Below, one piece after another: positions 52,087 through 61,498 of a stretch of 64,000 nt of DNA. Numbering within the stretch: position 1 is the stretch's first letter; each line of letters begins with the position of its first letter. Below the pieces are notes generated by a model. The model was not told the DNA's origin. It worked only from the letters and a program-made list of their open reading frames with translations, and did no database searches. A program made the translations under genes and the position numbers. The DNA is from DASVBE01 sp963770375 (GTDB lineage Bacteria; Actinomycetota; Actinomycetes; Streptosporangiales; Streptosporangiaceae): positions 27,120-91,119 of the forward strand of contig CAVYPM010000015.1 in the NCBI GenBank assembly GCA_963770375.1. The letters run 5' to 3'.

Positions 52087-52113
52087 TTTAGTTAGGATAC
52101 TGTCCTAACTAAA
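52087..52113. promoter_or_regulatory. ROK-type operator between regulator and sugar-utilisation operon
   Basis: TTTAGTTAGGA-TACTG-TCCTAACTAAA: 11-bp perfect arms around five bases. It is AT-rich in a GC-rich setting and lies 30 bases from the regulator start. The form fits known ROK (NagC/XylR) operators (TTAG...CTAA), so autorepression and control of the rightward operon are likely. Confidence 0.8.
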
Positions 52114-52208
52114 TCAGGCAAGAGTTGCCGGCCGGTAACTCTTGGTAATTCGGCCGCCGGTCGGCCTCGCGGCCCGGCGGCGCAGGCGACCTTCGCGGAA
52201 GGACTGCG

Positions 52209-53201
52209 GTGGCAGATTCCCCGGTCGTGCTTGGCCTCGACTTCGGCGGCACCAAGATCGCAATGGCGGTCTGCGGGCCGGACGGGGAGCAGCTTGCCTC
52301 GGTCACGGTAGCCACCGACGCCGCGGCCGGCGCCCGGGCCTGCTTCGACCGCGGCATCCGGTCCGCCCGCGAGCTGCTGGCCGCGTTCGCTCCGGGCCGG
52401 GAAGTGGCCGCGGTCGGCGTGGCCACCTTCGGTATCCCGTTCGATGATCACGTCGACCTGGCCCCCAACGTGGGCGGCTGGGGCGACCTGCCCCTCGGCC
52501 ACGAGCTGAAGGCCGCCTTTCCCGGCGCGGCGGTCCGGATGGCCACCGACGCCAAGGCCGCGGCCCTGGCCGAGGCCCGCTGGGGCGCGCTGGCCGGCGC
52601 CGATCCCGGCATCTACCTCAACCTCGGCACCGGCCTGGCGGTCAGCATCGTGGTCGGCGGCCAGGTCCTGCAGGGCCGGCACGGCGCGGCCGGCGAGATC
52701 GGCTACAACCTGCGCTCGGTCGCCGACGTGGGCGCCCCCGGCCCGCGGCCGGTGCTCGAGGAAATGGTCAGCGGCCTGGGCCTGGCCCGCCGCGCGGCCA
52801 CCCTGGACGGCGCCGGCGGCGCCGTCCCCGCAAGCTCCGCTGCCGAGCCCCTGACGGCAGCGGGGGTGTTCGCGGCCAGCGAGCAGGACCCGGCCCTGGA
52901 CGGGCTGGTCTCCGAGTTCGTGGCCGAGCTTTCGTACCACGTGGTCAACCTGGCCATCTGCCTCAACCCCGAGCGGATCGCGGTGGGCGGGGGGATGGCC
53001 GGATCCTGGGAGCGGCTGCGCCCAGGCCTGCACGACGCGCTGCGCGCGGGAGTGCCGTTCCCGCCGGAGCTCGTCCCCGCCCGGTTCCCGTCCGATGCCC
53101 CGCTGATCGGCGCGGTCGGGCTCGCCGTGGACGCAGCCCGCGACGGCGGCGCCCGCATCACCTTCCCCGCTCTAACGCTCAGTGAAGGGCTACCACTATG
53201 A
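52209..53201 (+). CDS. ROK-family sugar kinase without the usual zinc motif
   Basis: 330 residues from GTG. LGLDFGGTKIAMAV binds ATP phosphate, VATFGIPF and NVGGWGDLPL are ROK-like, and YLNLGTGLAVSIVVGGQVLQG follows. In place of the CxCGxxGCxE zinc cluster the sequence reads AAGEIGYNLRSVADVGAPG. So it belongs to the zinc-free branch. It heads the rightward operon; its TGA overlaps the ATG of the binding protein. It probably phosphorylates the hexose or amino sugar released inside the cell. Confidence 0.88.
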   Translation: MADSPVVLGLDFGGTKIAMAVCGPDGEQLASVTVATDAAAGARACFDRGIRSARELLAAFAPGREVAAVGVATFGIPFDDHVDLAPNVGGWGDLPLGHELKAAFPGAAVRMATDAKAAALAEARWGALAGADPGIYLNLGTGLAVSIVVGGQVLQGRHGAAGEIGYNLRSVADVGAPGPRPVLEEMVSGLGLARRAATLDGAGGAVPASSAAEPLTAAGVFAASEQDPALDGLVSEFVAELSYHVVNLAICLNPERIAVGGGMAGSWERLRPGLHDALRAGVPFPPELVPARFPSDAPLIGAVGLAVDAARDGGARITFPALTLSEGLPL

Positions 53202-54871
53202 GACGCCTTCGAATGGCCGGTGTCCTGGTCGCGGCGGGCCTGCTCGCCGCCGCCTGCAGTTCCTCAGGCTCAGGCACCAACTCCAGTAGCGGCGGGTCCG
53301 CCACGGCCGGCACCACGGTCACCATCTCCAACGAGGCCGGCCAGCTGTGGACCTGCGGCTTCAACCCGTACAACGGCTCCACCACGGGGCTGTCGGCCGG
53401 GTTCGTGTACGAGCCGCTCGTCTTCATCAACCCGCTGCAGAACGGCAAGACCACGCCGATGCTCGCCACCTCCTGGAAGTGGGGCGCGGGCGACAAGTCA
53501 CTGACCTTCACCATCCGCAAGGGCGTGAAGTTCAACGACGGCACGCCGATGACCCCGGCGGACGTGGTCTTCACCTTCAACCTGCTGAAGAAGTTCCCGG
53601 CCCTGGACCTGCCCGGCGACTGGGGCGCGCTGTCCAGCGTGAGCGCCACCGGCTCGGACCAGGTCACGCTGAACTTCCAGCACCCCGCGGTGCCGTACTT
53701 CTACTACGTGGCCGACCAGACGGTGATCCTGCCGCAGCACATCTGGTCGAAGATCGCCAACCCGGTGACGTTCACGAACCCGCACCCGGTGGGCACCGGC
53801 CCGTACATGGTCAACCCGTGCACGCACGCGAACATCACCTACACGGCGAACCCGAAGTACTGGCAGCCCGGCCTGCCGCACGTCACCAAGGTCCAGTACC
53901 CGGCGTTCACCTCGAACAACACGGCTAACGACCAGCTGGCCAACGGCCAGGCGCAGTGGGGCTCGCAGTACATCCCGGCGATCAAGGCCTTCTACACCTC
54001 GAAGAGCCCGGACTTCCACTACTGGTTCCCGCCGACGGTGAACGTCTCGCTGGTGCCGAACCTGAAGAACCCGATCCTGGCCAACGTGAAGGTCCGCCAG
54101 GCCATGTCGATGGCGATCGACCGGGGCAAGGTCTCCTCGATCGGCGAGTCCGGCTACGAGCCGCCCGCCAACCAGGCCGGCATCGTCACGCCGACCTTCT
54201 CCGACTGGCTGGACCAGTCGCTGGCCAGCAAGTACGACTACAGCTACAACCCGTCCAAGGCCAAGTCGATCCTGGCGTCGGCCGGCTTCAAGCCCGGCCC
54301 GGACGGCATCATGGCCAACGCCCAGGGCCAGAAGCTGGCCTTCCATGTCATCAACATCGGTGACTACTCCGACTGGGTCGCCTCGATGCAGGTCATCCAG
54401 CAGAACCTGAAGGCGGTCGGCATCCAGCTGACCCCGGACAACCTGACCAACACCGGCTTCACCGCGGCGCTGTACAACGGCAAGTTCGACCTGGCCTACT
54501 ACGACCAGCAGTCGTTCGGCCCCGGCCCGTACTACGAGCTGCGCAACTGGCTCGACTCGCACAACACCGCGCCGATCGGCAAGATCGCGACCAGCAACTA
54601 CGAGCGGTACAGCAACCCGCAGACCGACGCGCTGATCCAGCAGTTCGCCTCCACCACCTCCGAGACCGAGCAGCACTCGATCGTCAGCAAGCTCCAGCAG
54701 GTCATGCTGACCCAGCTGCCGATCATCCCGGTGGTCGAGGCGGTCGACTGGTATCAGTACAGCACCGCGCACCTGACCGGCTGGCCGACGCCGGACAACC
54801 CGTACGCACAGCCGTCCGCCTACGCCTACCCGGACATGGAGCAGGTGCTGCTGCACCTGAAGGCGAAGTAA
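53198..54871 (+). CDS. Family-5 solute-binding lipoprotein
   Basis: 557 residues. Lipobox LAAAC with Cys20 and a Ser/Gly-rich spacer. The mature part has LTFTIRKGVKFNDGTPMTPADVVFTFN, VRQAMSMAIDRGKVSS and DLAYYDQQSFGPGPYYELRNW, typical of the SBP_bac_5 fold. Family-5 receptors usually bind peptides, but some take cello- or chito-oligosaccharides; the sugar genes around it favour a saccharide. ATGA overlap with the kinase gene. A 143-base spacer with GC-rich stem sequences (54880-54905) separates it from the permease, as is common after abundant receptors. Confidence 0.92.
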   Translation: MRRLRMAGVLVAAGLLAAACSSSGSGTNSSSGGSATAGTTVTISNEAGQLWTCGFNPYNGSTTGLSAGFVYEPLVFINPLQNGKTTPMLATSWKWGAGDKSLTFTIRKGVKFNDGTPMTPADVVFTFNLLKKFPALDLPGDWGALSSVSATGSDQVTLNFQHPAVPYFYYVADQTVILPQHIWSKIANPVTFTNPHPVGTGPYMVNPCTHANITYTANPKYWQPGLPHVTKVQYPAFTSNNTANDQLANGQAQWGSQYIPAIKAFYTSKSPDFHYWFPPTVNVSLVPNLKNPILANVKVRQAMSMAIDRGKVSSIGESGYEPPANQAGIVTPTFSDWLDQSLASKYDYSYNPSKAKSILASAGFKPGPDGIMANAQGQKLAFHVINIGDYSDWVASMQVIQQNLKAVGIQLTPDNLTNTGFTAALYNGKFDLAYYDQQSFGPGPYYELRNWLDSHNTAPIGKIATSNYERYSNPQTDALIQQFASTTSETEQHSIVSKLQQVMLTQLPIIPVVEAVDWYQYSTAHLTGWPTPDNPYAQPSAYAYPDMEQVLLHLKAK

Positions 54872-55014
54872 CCAGCCGCGGGCCCGGGAGCACGGCCAAG
54901 CTCCCGGGCCCGCTTCCATCCCCCCGGGCCGGCCGGGCGCGTGACCGCACGCACGCGCCCGGCTGGCCCCGGCAAACCCGGGTAAGGAGCAAGCATGACC
55001 ACGAGGAGGCGGGC

Positions 55015-56001
55015 GTGAGATACGCACTGCGCCGGCTCGGCTTCTTCGTCTTCACCCTGTGGGTCGCGCTCACCATCAACTTCATGCTGCCGCGGCTGAT
55101 GCCGGGCAACCCGGCGCTGGCCATGCTGTCGAAGTACCACGGCCAGGTCGGCCCCGGGACCCTGAAGGCGCTGGAAATCCTGTACGGGATCAACACGAGC
55201 AAGCCGCTGGCCGAGCAGTACGTCACCTACCTGCACCAGATGGTGACCGGCAACTACGGGACCTCGCTCGAGTTCTACCCGTCGACCGTCAGCTCGGTGA
55301 TCGGCAGCGCGATCTGGTGGACGCTCGGCCTGGTCGGGATAGCCACCTTGGTGGCCTTCGTGGTCGGCACCTGGCTCGGCATCATCGCGGGCTGGCGCCG
55401 CGGCGGGCGGCTGGACAGCGTGCTGCCGCCGGTGTTCGTGATCACCTCGGCGGTGCCGTACTTCTGGATGGCCATGGTGCTCGTGCTGATCTTCGGGATC
55501 ACGCTGCACTGGCTGCCCTATATCGGCGGCTACGACGTCGCCGGGGACACCCCGGCGCTGTCCCCGGCGTTCCTCTCCGACGTTCTCCGGCACGCGATCC
55601 TGCCCGCCGCGGCGCTGCTCATCACCACGATCGGCACCTGGATCCTGACCATGCGGAACACCATGATCACCACGCTGGCCGAGGACTACGTCCGGATGGC
55701 CAGGGCCAAGGGCCTGCCGGGCCGCCGGATCATGCTCGACTACGCGGCCCGCAACGCGATCCTGCCCAACCTGACCGGGTTCGCCATGTCGATGGGTTTC
55801 GTGGTCAGCGGCGCGATCCTGATCGAGTACGTGTTCAACTACCCGGGGGTCGGCTACATGCTGCTCCAGGCCGTGCAGAGCGAGGATTTCCCGCTGATGC
55901 AGGCGCTGTTCCTGCTGATCACCGTGGCGGTGCTGGTGGCGATCCTGATCGCGGACGTCGCCACCGCGCTGCTCGACCCGCGGACCAGGACGGCGGCCTG
56001 A
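55015..56001 (+). CDS. ABC transporter permease, DppB type
   Basis: 328 residues from GTG with GAGGAGG upstream. MRYALRRLGFFVFTLWVALTINFMLPRLMPGNP is the usual first helix. The coupling loop is DYVRMARAKGLPGRR, and VVSGAILIEYVFNYPGVG is conserved. A seven-codon ORF (54995-55018) ends in a TGA that overlaps the GTG. The two permeases form the membrane channel of the importer. Confidence 0.92.
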   Translation: MRYALRRLGFFVFTLWVALTINFMLPRLMPGNPALAMLSKYHGQVGPGTLKALEILYGINTSKPLAEQYVTYLHQMVTGNYGTSLEFYPSTVSSVIGSAIWWTLGLVGIATLVAFVVGTWLGIIAGWRRGGRLDSVLPPVFVITSAVPYFWMAMVLVLIFGITLHWLPYIGGYDVAGDTPALSPAFLSDVLRHAILPAAALLITTIGTWILTMRNTMITTLAEDYVRMARAKGLPGRRIMLDYAARNAILPNLTGFAMSMGFVVSGAILIEYVFNYPGVGYMLLQAVQSEDFPLMQALFLLITVAVLVAILIADVATALLDPRTRTAA

Positions 56002-56006
56002 CGCCC

Positions 56007-56998
56007 ATGTCGATGCCCATTTCCGGGATCACCGCCCCCGGCCAGCCCGACGCCGGGCCCGGGCCCGCCCTGGACCCGGCCGGCCCGGCCGGCCGGGTCC
56101 GCCGCCGTCCCCGGCGGTGCCGCGTCCGCGCTGCGCCGGATGACCACGGCCATCCGGCGCAACCGCAAGGCCACCATCGGCGCCGTGCTTCTCCTGCTGT
56201 TCGTGCTGGTCGCGGTGTTCCCCTGGCTGATCGCGAACGACAACCCGAACGAGGACGCGTTCAAGCCCCGGCTCGGCGTGTCCACCGCGCACCTGCTCGG
56301 CACCACCGCCTACGGCCAGGACATGTGGGCCCAGCTGGTCTGGGGCACCAGGAACGTGATCATTATCGCGTTCACCGCCGGGCCTGGCCACCACCTTGAT
56401 CGCGGTGCTGGTCGGCGTGGCCGCGGCCTACCTGGGCGGGGTGTGGGACGGCGCGCTCGGCGTGCTCACCGACGTGCTGCTGGTCATCCCGCTGTTCCCG
56501 CTGCTGATCGTGATCGCGGCGTACGCGAACGGCGGCGGCACGCTCGTGCTCATCTTCGTGATCACCGTCACGAGCTGGTCCTACACCGCGCGCCAGCTCC
56601 GCTCGCAGGCCCTGTCGCTGCGCCGCCGGGACTTCCTCGAAGCGGCGCGGGTGCGCGGCGAGCGGCCGCTGTACATCATCGTGGTCGAGGTCATCCCCAC
56701 GATGACCTCGCTGATCGTGGCCTGCTTCCTGACCAACGCGCTGTACGCCGTGCTGTTCGCGTCCAGCCTGCAGTTCATCGGCCTGGGCGACCCGAACACG
56801 GTCAGCTGGGGCACGATGCTCTACTGGGCGCAGAACAACGCGGCGCTGCAGACCGGCCAGCCGCTGTGGGCGATCGCCCCTGGCGCCTGCATCGCCGCCC
56901 TGGGCGCGGCGTTCGCCCTGCTCAACTACGCGTTCGACGAAATCGGCAACCCGGCCCTGCGGCCGCTGCGGAGGAACCGTGTCAAGCGCGCCCGCTGA
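56007..56998 (+). CDS. ABC transporter permease, DppC type, with one or two frameshifts
   Basis: The second membrane subunit. The first helix is KATIGAVLLLLFVLVAVFPWLI. The frame shifts near 56385: GCCGGGCCTGGCC has one extra C, after which LATTLIAVLVGVAAAYLGG and the rest (RRRDFLEAARVRGERPLYI, coupling loop) are intact. The N-terminus may start at the ATG at 56007, with a second indel near 56105, or at 56140. The end overlaps the ATPase start by 20 bases. Apart from the indels it looks functional. Confidence 0.85.
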
Positions 56999-58040
56999 CC
57001 ACCGCGCCGGCGACCTGGTGCTCGAGGTCCGCGACCTGTCGGTGGCCTACCTGATGGACCGCGGCGCGGTCGCCGCGGTCGACAAGGTCAGCTTCGACCT
57101 CGGCCGGGGCGAGTTCCTCGGCATCGTCGGCGAGTCCGGCTGCGGCAAGTCCACGCTGCTGTTCGCCATCGCCCAGCTGCTCGCCCCGCCCGCCACGGTG
57201 ACCGGCGGCAGCGTGAAGTTCAAGGGCACCAGCCTGGTCGGGCTGACCGAGCGGCAGCTGATGGCGGTCCGCTGGCGGGACCTGTCCGTGGTCATGCAGT
57301 CCGCGATGAACGCGCTCAACCCGGTCACCTCGATCGGCACGCAGTTCGCCGACGCGATGCAGGCGCACGGGGTGACCTCGAAGAAGGAGATCGCGGCCCG
57401 GTCCGCCGAGGTGCTCAGGATGGTCAGCATCGACCCGGTGCACCTGAAGAGCTACCCGCACCAGCTGTCCGGCGGCATGCGCCAGCGCTCCATGATCGCG
57501 ATGGCCCTGCTGTTCACCCCGGACCTGGTCATCATGGACGAGCCCACCTCGGCGCTGGACGTGGTCGCGCAGCGGGCCCTGATGACGCAGATCAAGAAGC
57601 TGCAGCGGGAGCTCGGCTTCGCGGTCGTGTTCGTCACCCACGACATGTCCCTGGTCAGCCACTTCTCCGAGCGGCTGCTGGTGATGTACGCGGGCCAGAT
57701 GGCCGAGTGGGGCGCGACCCGGCAGGTGTTCGACAACCCGCGGCACCCGTACAGCATTGGCCTGCTCGACGCGTTCCCGTCGATCACCGGCGAGAAGGTG
57801 CCGCTGACCGGCATCCCCGGGCAGCCGCCGGACCTGTCCCGGGCCCAGCCGGGCTGCTGGTTCGCGCCGCGCTGCCCGCAGGTCATGGACCGGTGCGCCA
57901 GCACCCCGCCGGAGCTGTACCCGGTGGACAGCACGCTGGTCCGCTGCCTGCGCTACGACGGCACCCCGCCGGACCCGGCCGTGACCGCCGGGGCCGCCCA
58001 GGACAGCGCCGGCGCCACGCGCGGAACGGAGCAGCGATGA
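56979..58040 (+). CDS. ABC transporter ATPase, DppD type
   Basis: 353 residues from GTG. Walker A GESGCGKST, Q-loop VVMQSAMNALNP, signature LSGGMRQRS, Walker B/D-loop VIMDEPTSALD, switch THDMSLV. The C-terminal domain has CWFAPRCPQVMDRC, the spaced Cys region of Opp/Dpp ATPases. Its stop overlaps the next ATG. Confidence 0.93.
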   Translation: MSSAPADHRAGDLVLEVRDLSVAYLMDRGAVAAVDKVSFDLGRGEFLGIVGESGCGKSTLLFAIAQLLAPPATVTGGSVKFKGTSLVGLTERQLMAVRWRDLSVVMQSAMNALNPVTSIGTQFADAMQAHGVTSKKEIAARSAEVLRMVSIDPVHLKSYPHQLSGGMRQRSMIAMALLFTPDLVIMDEPTSALDVVAQRALMTQIKKLQRELGFAVVFVTHDMSLVSHFSERLLVMYAGQMAEWGATRQVFDNPRHPYSIGLLDAFPSITGEKVPLTGIPGQPPDLSRAQPGCWFAPRCPQVMDRCASTPPELYPVDSTLVRCLRYDGTPPDPAVTAGAAQDSAGATRGTEQR

Positions 58041-59083
58041 CCACCGCCCCGGCCAACGGCGCCGCCCCCGCCCCGGCCGGCGACGCCGCCGAGCCGCTGC
58101 TCCGTACCGAGGGACTGACAAGGCACTTCAGGATCGGCGGCGTGCTGTCCCGCCGGGGGCTGCACGCCGTCGACGACGTCAGCCTGTCCATCGGCCGCCG
58201 CGAGATCGTCGCGCTGGCCGGGGAGAGCGGCAGCGGCAAGTCGACCATCGCCCGGCTGCTGGCCAAGATCTACCGGCCCACCAGCGGCGAGATCTACTTC
58301 GCCGGGCGGCCGCTGTCCACCCTGCGGTCCCGCCGTGACCTGCTGCGCTACCACAGCGATGTGCCGATGGTCTTCCAGGACCCGTTCAGCTCGATCAACC
58401 CGGTGTTCCGTGCCTCCCACGGGCTGCTGCGCACGCTGGCCCTGCACCGGCCGGAGCTGTCCGCCGCCCAGCGGATGGACGAGGCCCTGCGCTCGCTGGA
58501 GGCGGTCGGCCTCACCCCGGCCGCGGACGTCATCCAGCGCTACCCGCACGAGCTCTCCGGCGGGCAGCGGCAGCGGCTCGGCTTCGCCCAGGCCCTCGCG
58601 GTCCGGCCGAAGCTGATCCTGGCCGACGAGCCGGTGTCGATGCTGGACGTGTCGATCCGGATCGGGCTGCTGAACGTGATGGCCCGGCTGCGGGACACCG
58701 AGGGCGTGTCGATCCTCTACATCACCCACGACATCGCCAGCGCCCGGTACGTCGCGGACCGGCTGATCGTCCTGTACGCCGGGCAGATCGCCGAGACCGG
58801 GCCGGTCGAGGAGGTGCTGGCCCACCCCCGGCACCCGTACACCCAGCTGCTGCTGTCCGCGGTGCCTGACCCGCGCCGGCCGCTGGGCGCCGACGGCGAG
58901 ACCGACCAGGGCGAGCCGCCGCGGGTGATCGACCCCGGCCCCGGCTGCCGGTTCCGCTGGCGCTGCCCGCTGGCCATCGACGTCTGCCACACCGAGACCC
59001 CCCAGCTCACCGATCTTGAACCGGACCACGCGGCGGCCTGCCACGTCGCCGCGGCCGGCGACCACGTAAAGGCGTTCGGATGA
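58037..59083 (+). CDS. ABC transporter ATPase, DppF type
   Basis: 348 residues. Walker A GESGSGKST, Q-loop MVFQDPFSSINP, signature LSGGQRQRL, Walker B LILADEPVSMLD, switch THDIASA. The C-terminal CRFRWRCPLAIDVC is the paired Cys region. ATGA overlap with the upstream ATPase; its own stop overlaps the GH4 ATG. This is the second, separate peptide-type importer of the window. Confidence 0.93.
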   Translation: MTTAPANGAAPAPAGDAAEPLLRTEGLTRHFRIGGVLSRRGLHAVDDVSLSIGRREIVALAGESGSGKSTIARLLAKIYRPTSGEIYFAGRPLSTLRSRRDLLRYHSDVPMVFQDPFSSINPVFRASHGLLRTLALHRPELSAAQRMDEALRSLEAVGLTPAADVIQRYPHELSGGQRQRLGFAQALAVRPKLILADEPVSMLDVSIRIGLLNVMARLRDTEGVSILYITHDIASARYVADRLIVLYAGQIAETGPVEEVLAHPRHPYTQLLLSAVPDPRRPLGADGETDQGEPPRVIDPGPGCRFRWRCPLAIDVCHTETPQLTDLEPDHAAACHVAAAGDHVKAFG

Positions 59084-60364
59084 AAATCGCGGTAGTCGGC
59101 GGCGCGTCGACCTACACCCCCGAGCTCATCGACGGCATCGGCCGCCTGGCCGGCGAAATCAAGATCAGCGAGATCGTCCTGGTCGACCCGGCCGAGCAGC
59201 GGCTTGCCGTGGTCGGCCCGTTCTGCGCGCGGATCCTGCACGCGCTCGGCCACCCGGCCACGCTGCGCTGGACGGCCGACCTGGACGACGGCCTGGACGA
59301 GGCCGGCGCGGTGCTGCTCCAGCTGCGGGTCGGCGGGCAGGCGGCCCGGCAGCGGGACGAGACCTGGCCGCATGAGTACGGCACCATCGGCCAGGAAACC
59401 ACCGGGCCCGGCGGGCTGGCCAAGGCGCTGCGCACGGTGCCCGTCGTGCTGGACATCGCCGAGCGCGCCCGGCAGCGCGCCCGGCCCGACGCCTGGATCA
59501 TCGACTTCACGAACCCGGTCGGCATCGTCACCAGGGCCCTGCTGGACGCCGGGCACCGCGCGGTCGGCCTGTGCAACGTGGCCATCGGCCTGCAGCGGTA
59601 CTTCGCCGGGCTGCTCGGCACCGGGCCCGGCCAGGTCTCCCTGGACCACGTCGGGCTCAACCACCTGACGTGGGAACGCGCCGTCACGGTGGACGGCGAG
59701 GACCGGCTGCCCGAACTGCTGGAAGGCCACGCCGCCGAGATCGCCGGTCACGTCCACCTGCCCGAGGCCGTGCTGCACGAGACCGGCACCGTGCCGTCCT
59801 ACTACCTGCGGCACTTCTGGTGCCACGACGAGGAACTGGCCCAGCAGCGGTCCCGGCCCTCGCGGGCCGAAGACGTGGCCAGGATGGAGCAGGAACTGCT
59901 GGCCATGTACGCCGACCCGGCCCTGGACCGCAAGCCGGCCCTGCTGGAGCAGCGCGGCGGCGCGTACTACTCCGAGGCCGCCGTGGCCCTGCTCGCCTCG
60001 CTGGCCGGCGACCGCCGCGACACCCAGGTGGTGAACCTGCGCAACCACGGCACGCTGCCGTTCCTGCCGGACGACGCGGTGATCGAGGTGCCCGCGGTGA
60101 TCGGCGCCGGCGGCCCGCAGGCCGTCCCGCTGGCCCCGGTTGACCCGCTGCTGCGCGGCCTGATCGCCCACGTGTCCGCGTACGAGGAACTGGCGGTGGC
60201 CGCCGCGGTCCACGGCGGGCGGCACCGGGTGCTCGCCGCGCTGCTCGCCCATCCGCTCGATCGGCCAGTTCGGAAAGGCGGAAGCGCTGACCGGCCGGCT
60301 GCTCACCGAGAACGCGGCCTACCTGCCGTGGGCGGGCGCGGCGGCGGACGGGACGGCCGGGTGA
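59080..60364 (+). CDS. GH4 family 6-phospho-beta-glucosidase-like enzyme, one frameshift
   Basis: About 428 residues. The NAD+ motif VVGGASTYTPELIDGI opens the chain. The metal site is GLCNVAIG (Cys/Asn, about residue 165) with HVGLNHLTW (His, about 192). GH4 enzymes cleave by NAD-dependent redox-elimination with Mn2+. The frame breaks near 60262: CATCCGCTCGATCGGCC has one extra G; the corrected end reads GQFGKAEALTGRLLTENAAY and stops at 60364, overlapping the kinase GTG. The substrate may be a phosphorylated beta-disaccharide such as cellobiose- or chitobiose-6-P (inference). Confidence 0.87.
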
Positions 60365-61476
60365 CTGACGGACTGCCCGCGGTACTGGCCGTCGACGGCG
60401 GGAACAGCAAGACCGACGTCGCCCTGGTCGCGGCCGACGGCACCCTGCTGGGCACCGCCACCGGCCCGGGCATGCGGTCCGCCGCGGCCCTGCCCGCCTG
60501 GCTCGGGGACCTGGCCGGGCTGATCGCGGCCGTCCAGCAGCAAGCGGGCCGCGACGGCCTGCCGGTGGCCGCGCACCTGTCCGCCTGCGTGGCCAACGCC
60601 GACCTGCCCGAGGAAGAGGAGCGGCTGGCCGCGGCCCTGGCCGAGCGCGGCTGGGCCGGCACGGTCACCGCCGCCAACGACACGTTCGCGGTGCTCCGCG
60701 CCGGGCTCGACGGCACAGTTCAAGCCAGCACGGGACCCGAGGCTGGCGCGGGACCGGCCAGCACGGGGCCCTGGGGCGTGGCGGTCACCTGCGGCGCGGG
60801 TATCAACTGCGTCGGCGTCGCGCCCGGCGGGCAGACCACCAGGTTTCTCTCCCTGGGCCCGATCAGCGGGGACTGGGGCGGCGGCCACGGGCTCGGCGTC
60901 GAATCACTGTGGCACGCCGTCCGCGCCGAGGACGGGCGCGGCCCGGCCACCGCCCTGACCGGTGCGGTCGCCGCGCACTTCGGGGTGGGCACCGCTACCG
61001 AGGTAACGCTTGGCATCCACCTCGGCAGATTTAAGGAGTACGCACTGACGGGGCTTGCTCCCGTTCTCCTGGCGGTCGCCAGGGACGGTGATCCGGTGGC
61101 CGCCGATCTGGTCCGCCGCCAGGCCGCGGAGATCGCCGTGATGGCGCTGACCGCCATGCGGAAGCTGGGGCTGGCCGGGCTGGCCACCCCGGTCGTGCTC
61201 GGCGGCGGCCTGCTGATGGCGCGGGACCCGCTGCTCATCGCCGGGGTGACCGAGGAGATCGCGGCCGGGGCGCCGCTCGCAACCGTGCGGATCGTGGACG
61301 TGCCACCGGTCGCCGGGGCGGCGCTGCTCGGGCTGGACCAGGCGGGCCTGGCGGCCACGGCCGAGCCGCGGCTGCGGGCCGCGTACAAACGTGCAGCCGA
61401 ACCGGCCGGGGGAGCCGGCAACGGGGCAGGACAGCTGGCCGGCCGCGGGCCGGCCGTGGGAACCGAGCGGAGCTAG
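60361..61476 (+). CDS. BadF/BadG/BcrA/BcrD-type sugar (probable amino-sugar) kinase
   Basis: 371 residues. AVLAVDGGNSKTDVALVAADG is the phosphate-1 motif. ANDTFAVLRAG, VAVTCGAGINCVGV and SLGPISGDWGGGHGLG are as in the GlcNAc/glucosamine kinase branch (GspK-like). A short linker has repeated STGPEAGAGPASTGP. GTG start overlaps the corrected GH4 stop as GTGA. The apparent 798-residue fusion with GH4 is an effect of the upstream indel. Confidence 0.88.
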   Translation: MTDGLPAVLAVDGGNSKTDVALVAADGTLLGTATGPGMRSAAALPAWLGDLAGLIAAVQQQAGRDGLPVAAHLSACVANADLPEEEERLAAALAERGWAGTVTAANDTFAVLRAGLDGTVQASTGPEAGAGPASTGPWGVAVTCGAGINCVGVAPGGQTTRFLSLGPISGDWGGGHGLGVESLWHAVRAEDGRGPATALTGAVAAHFGVGTATEVTLGIHLGRFKEYALTGLAPVLLAVARDGDPVAADLVRRQAAEIAVMALTAMRKLGLAGLATPVVLGGGLLMARDPLLIAGVTEEIAAGAPLATVRIVDVPPVAGAALLGLDQAGLAATAEPRLRAAYKRAAEPAGGAGNGAGQLAGRGPAVGTERS

Positions 61477-61498
61477 GCCGAACCGGAAGGACGCAGCC

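Noticed and set aside
59080..61476. Single 798-residue GH4-kinase fusion protein
   Set aside because: The proper GH4 C-terminus is found one frame over up to 60364, with a GTGA overlap to the kinase start. A one-base insertion near 60262 creates the fusion.
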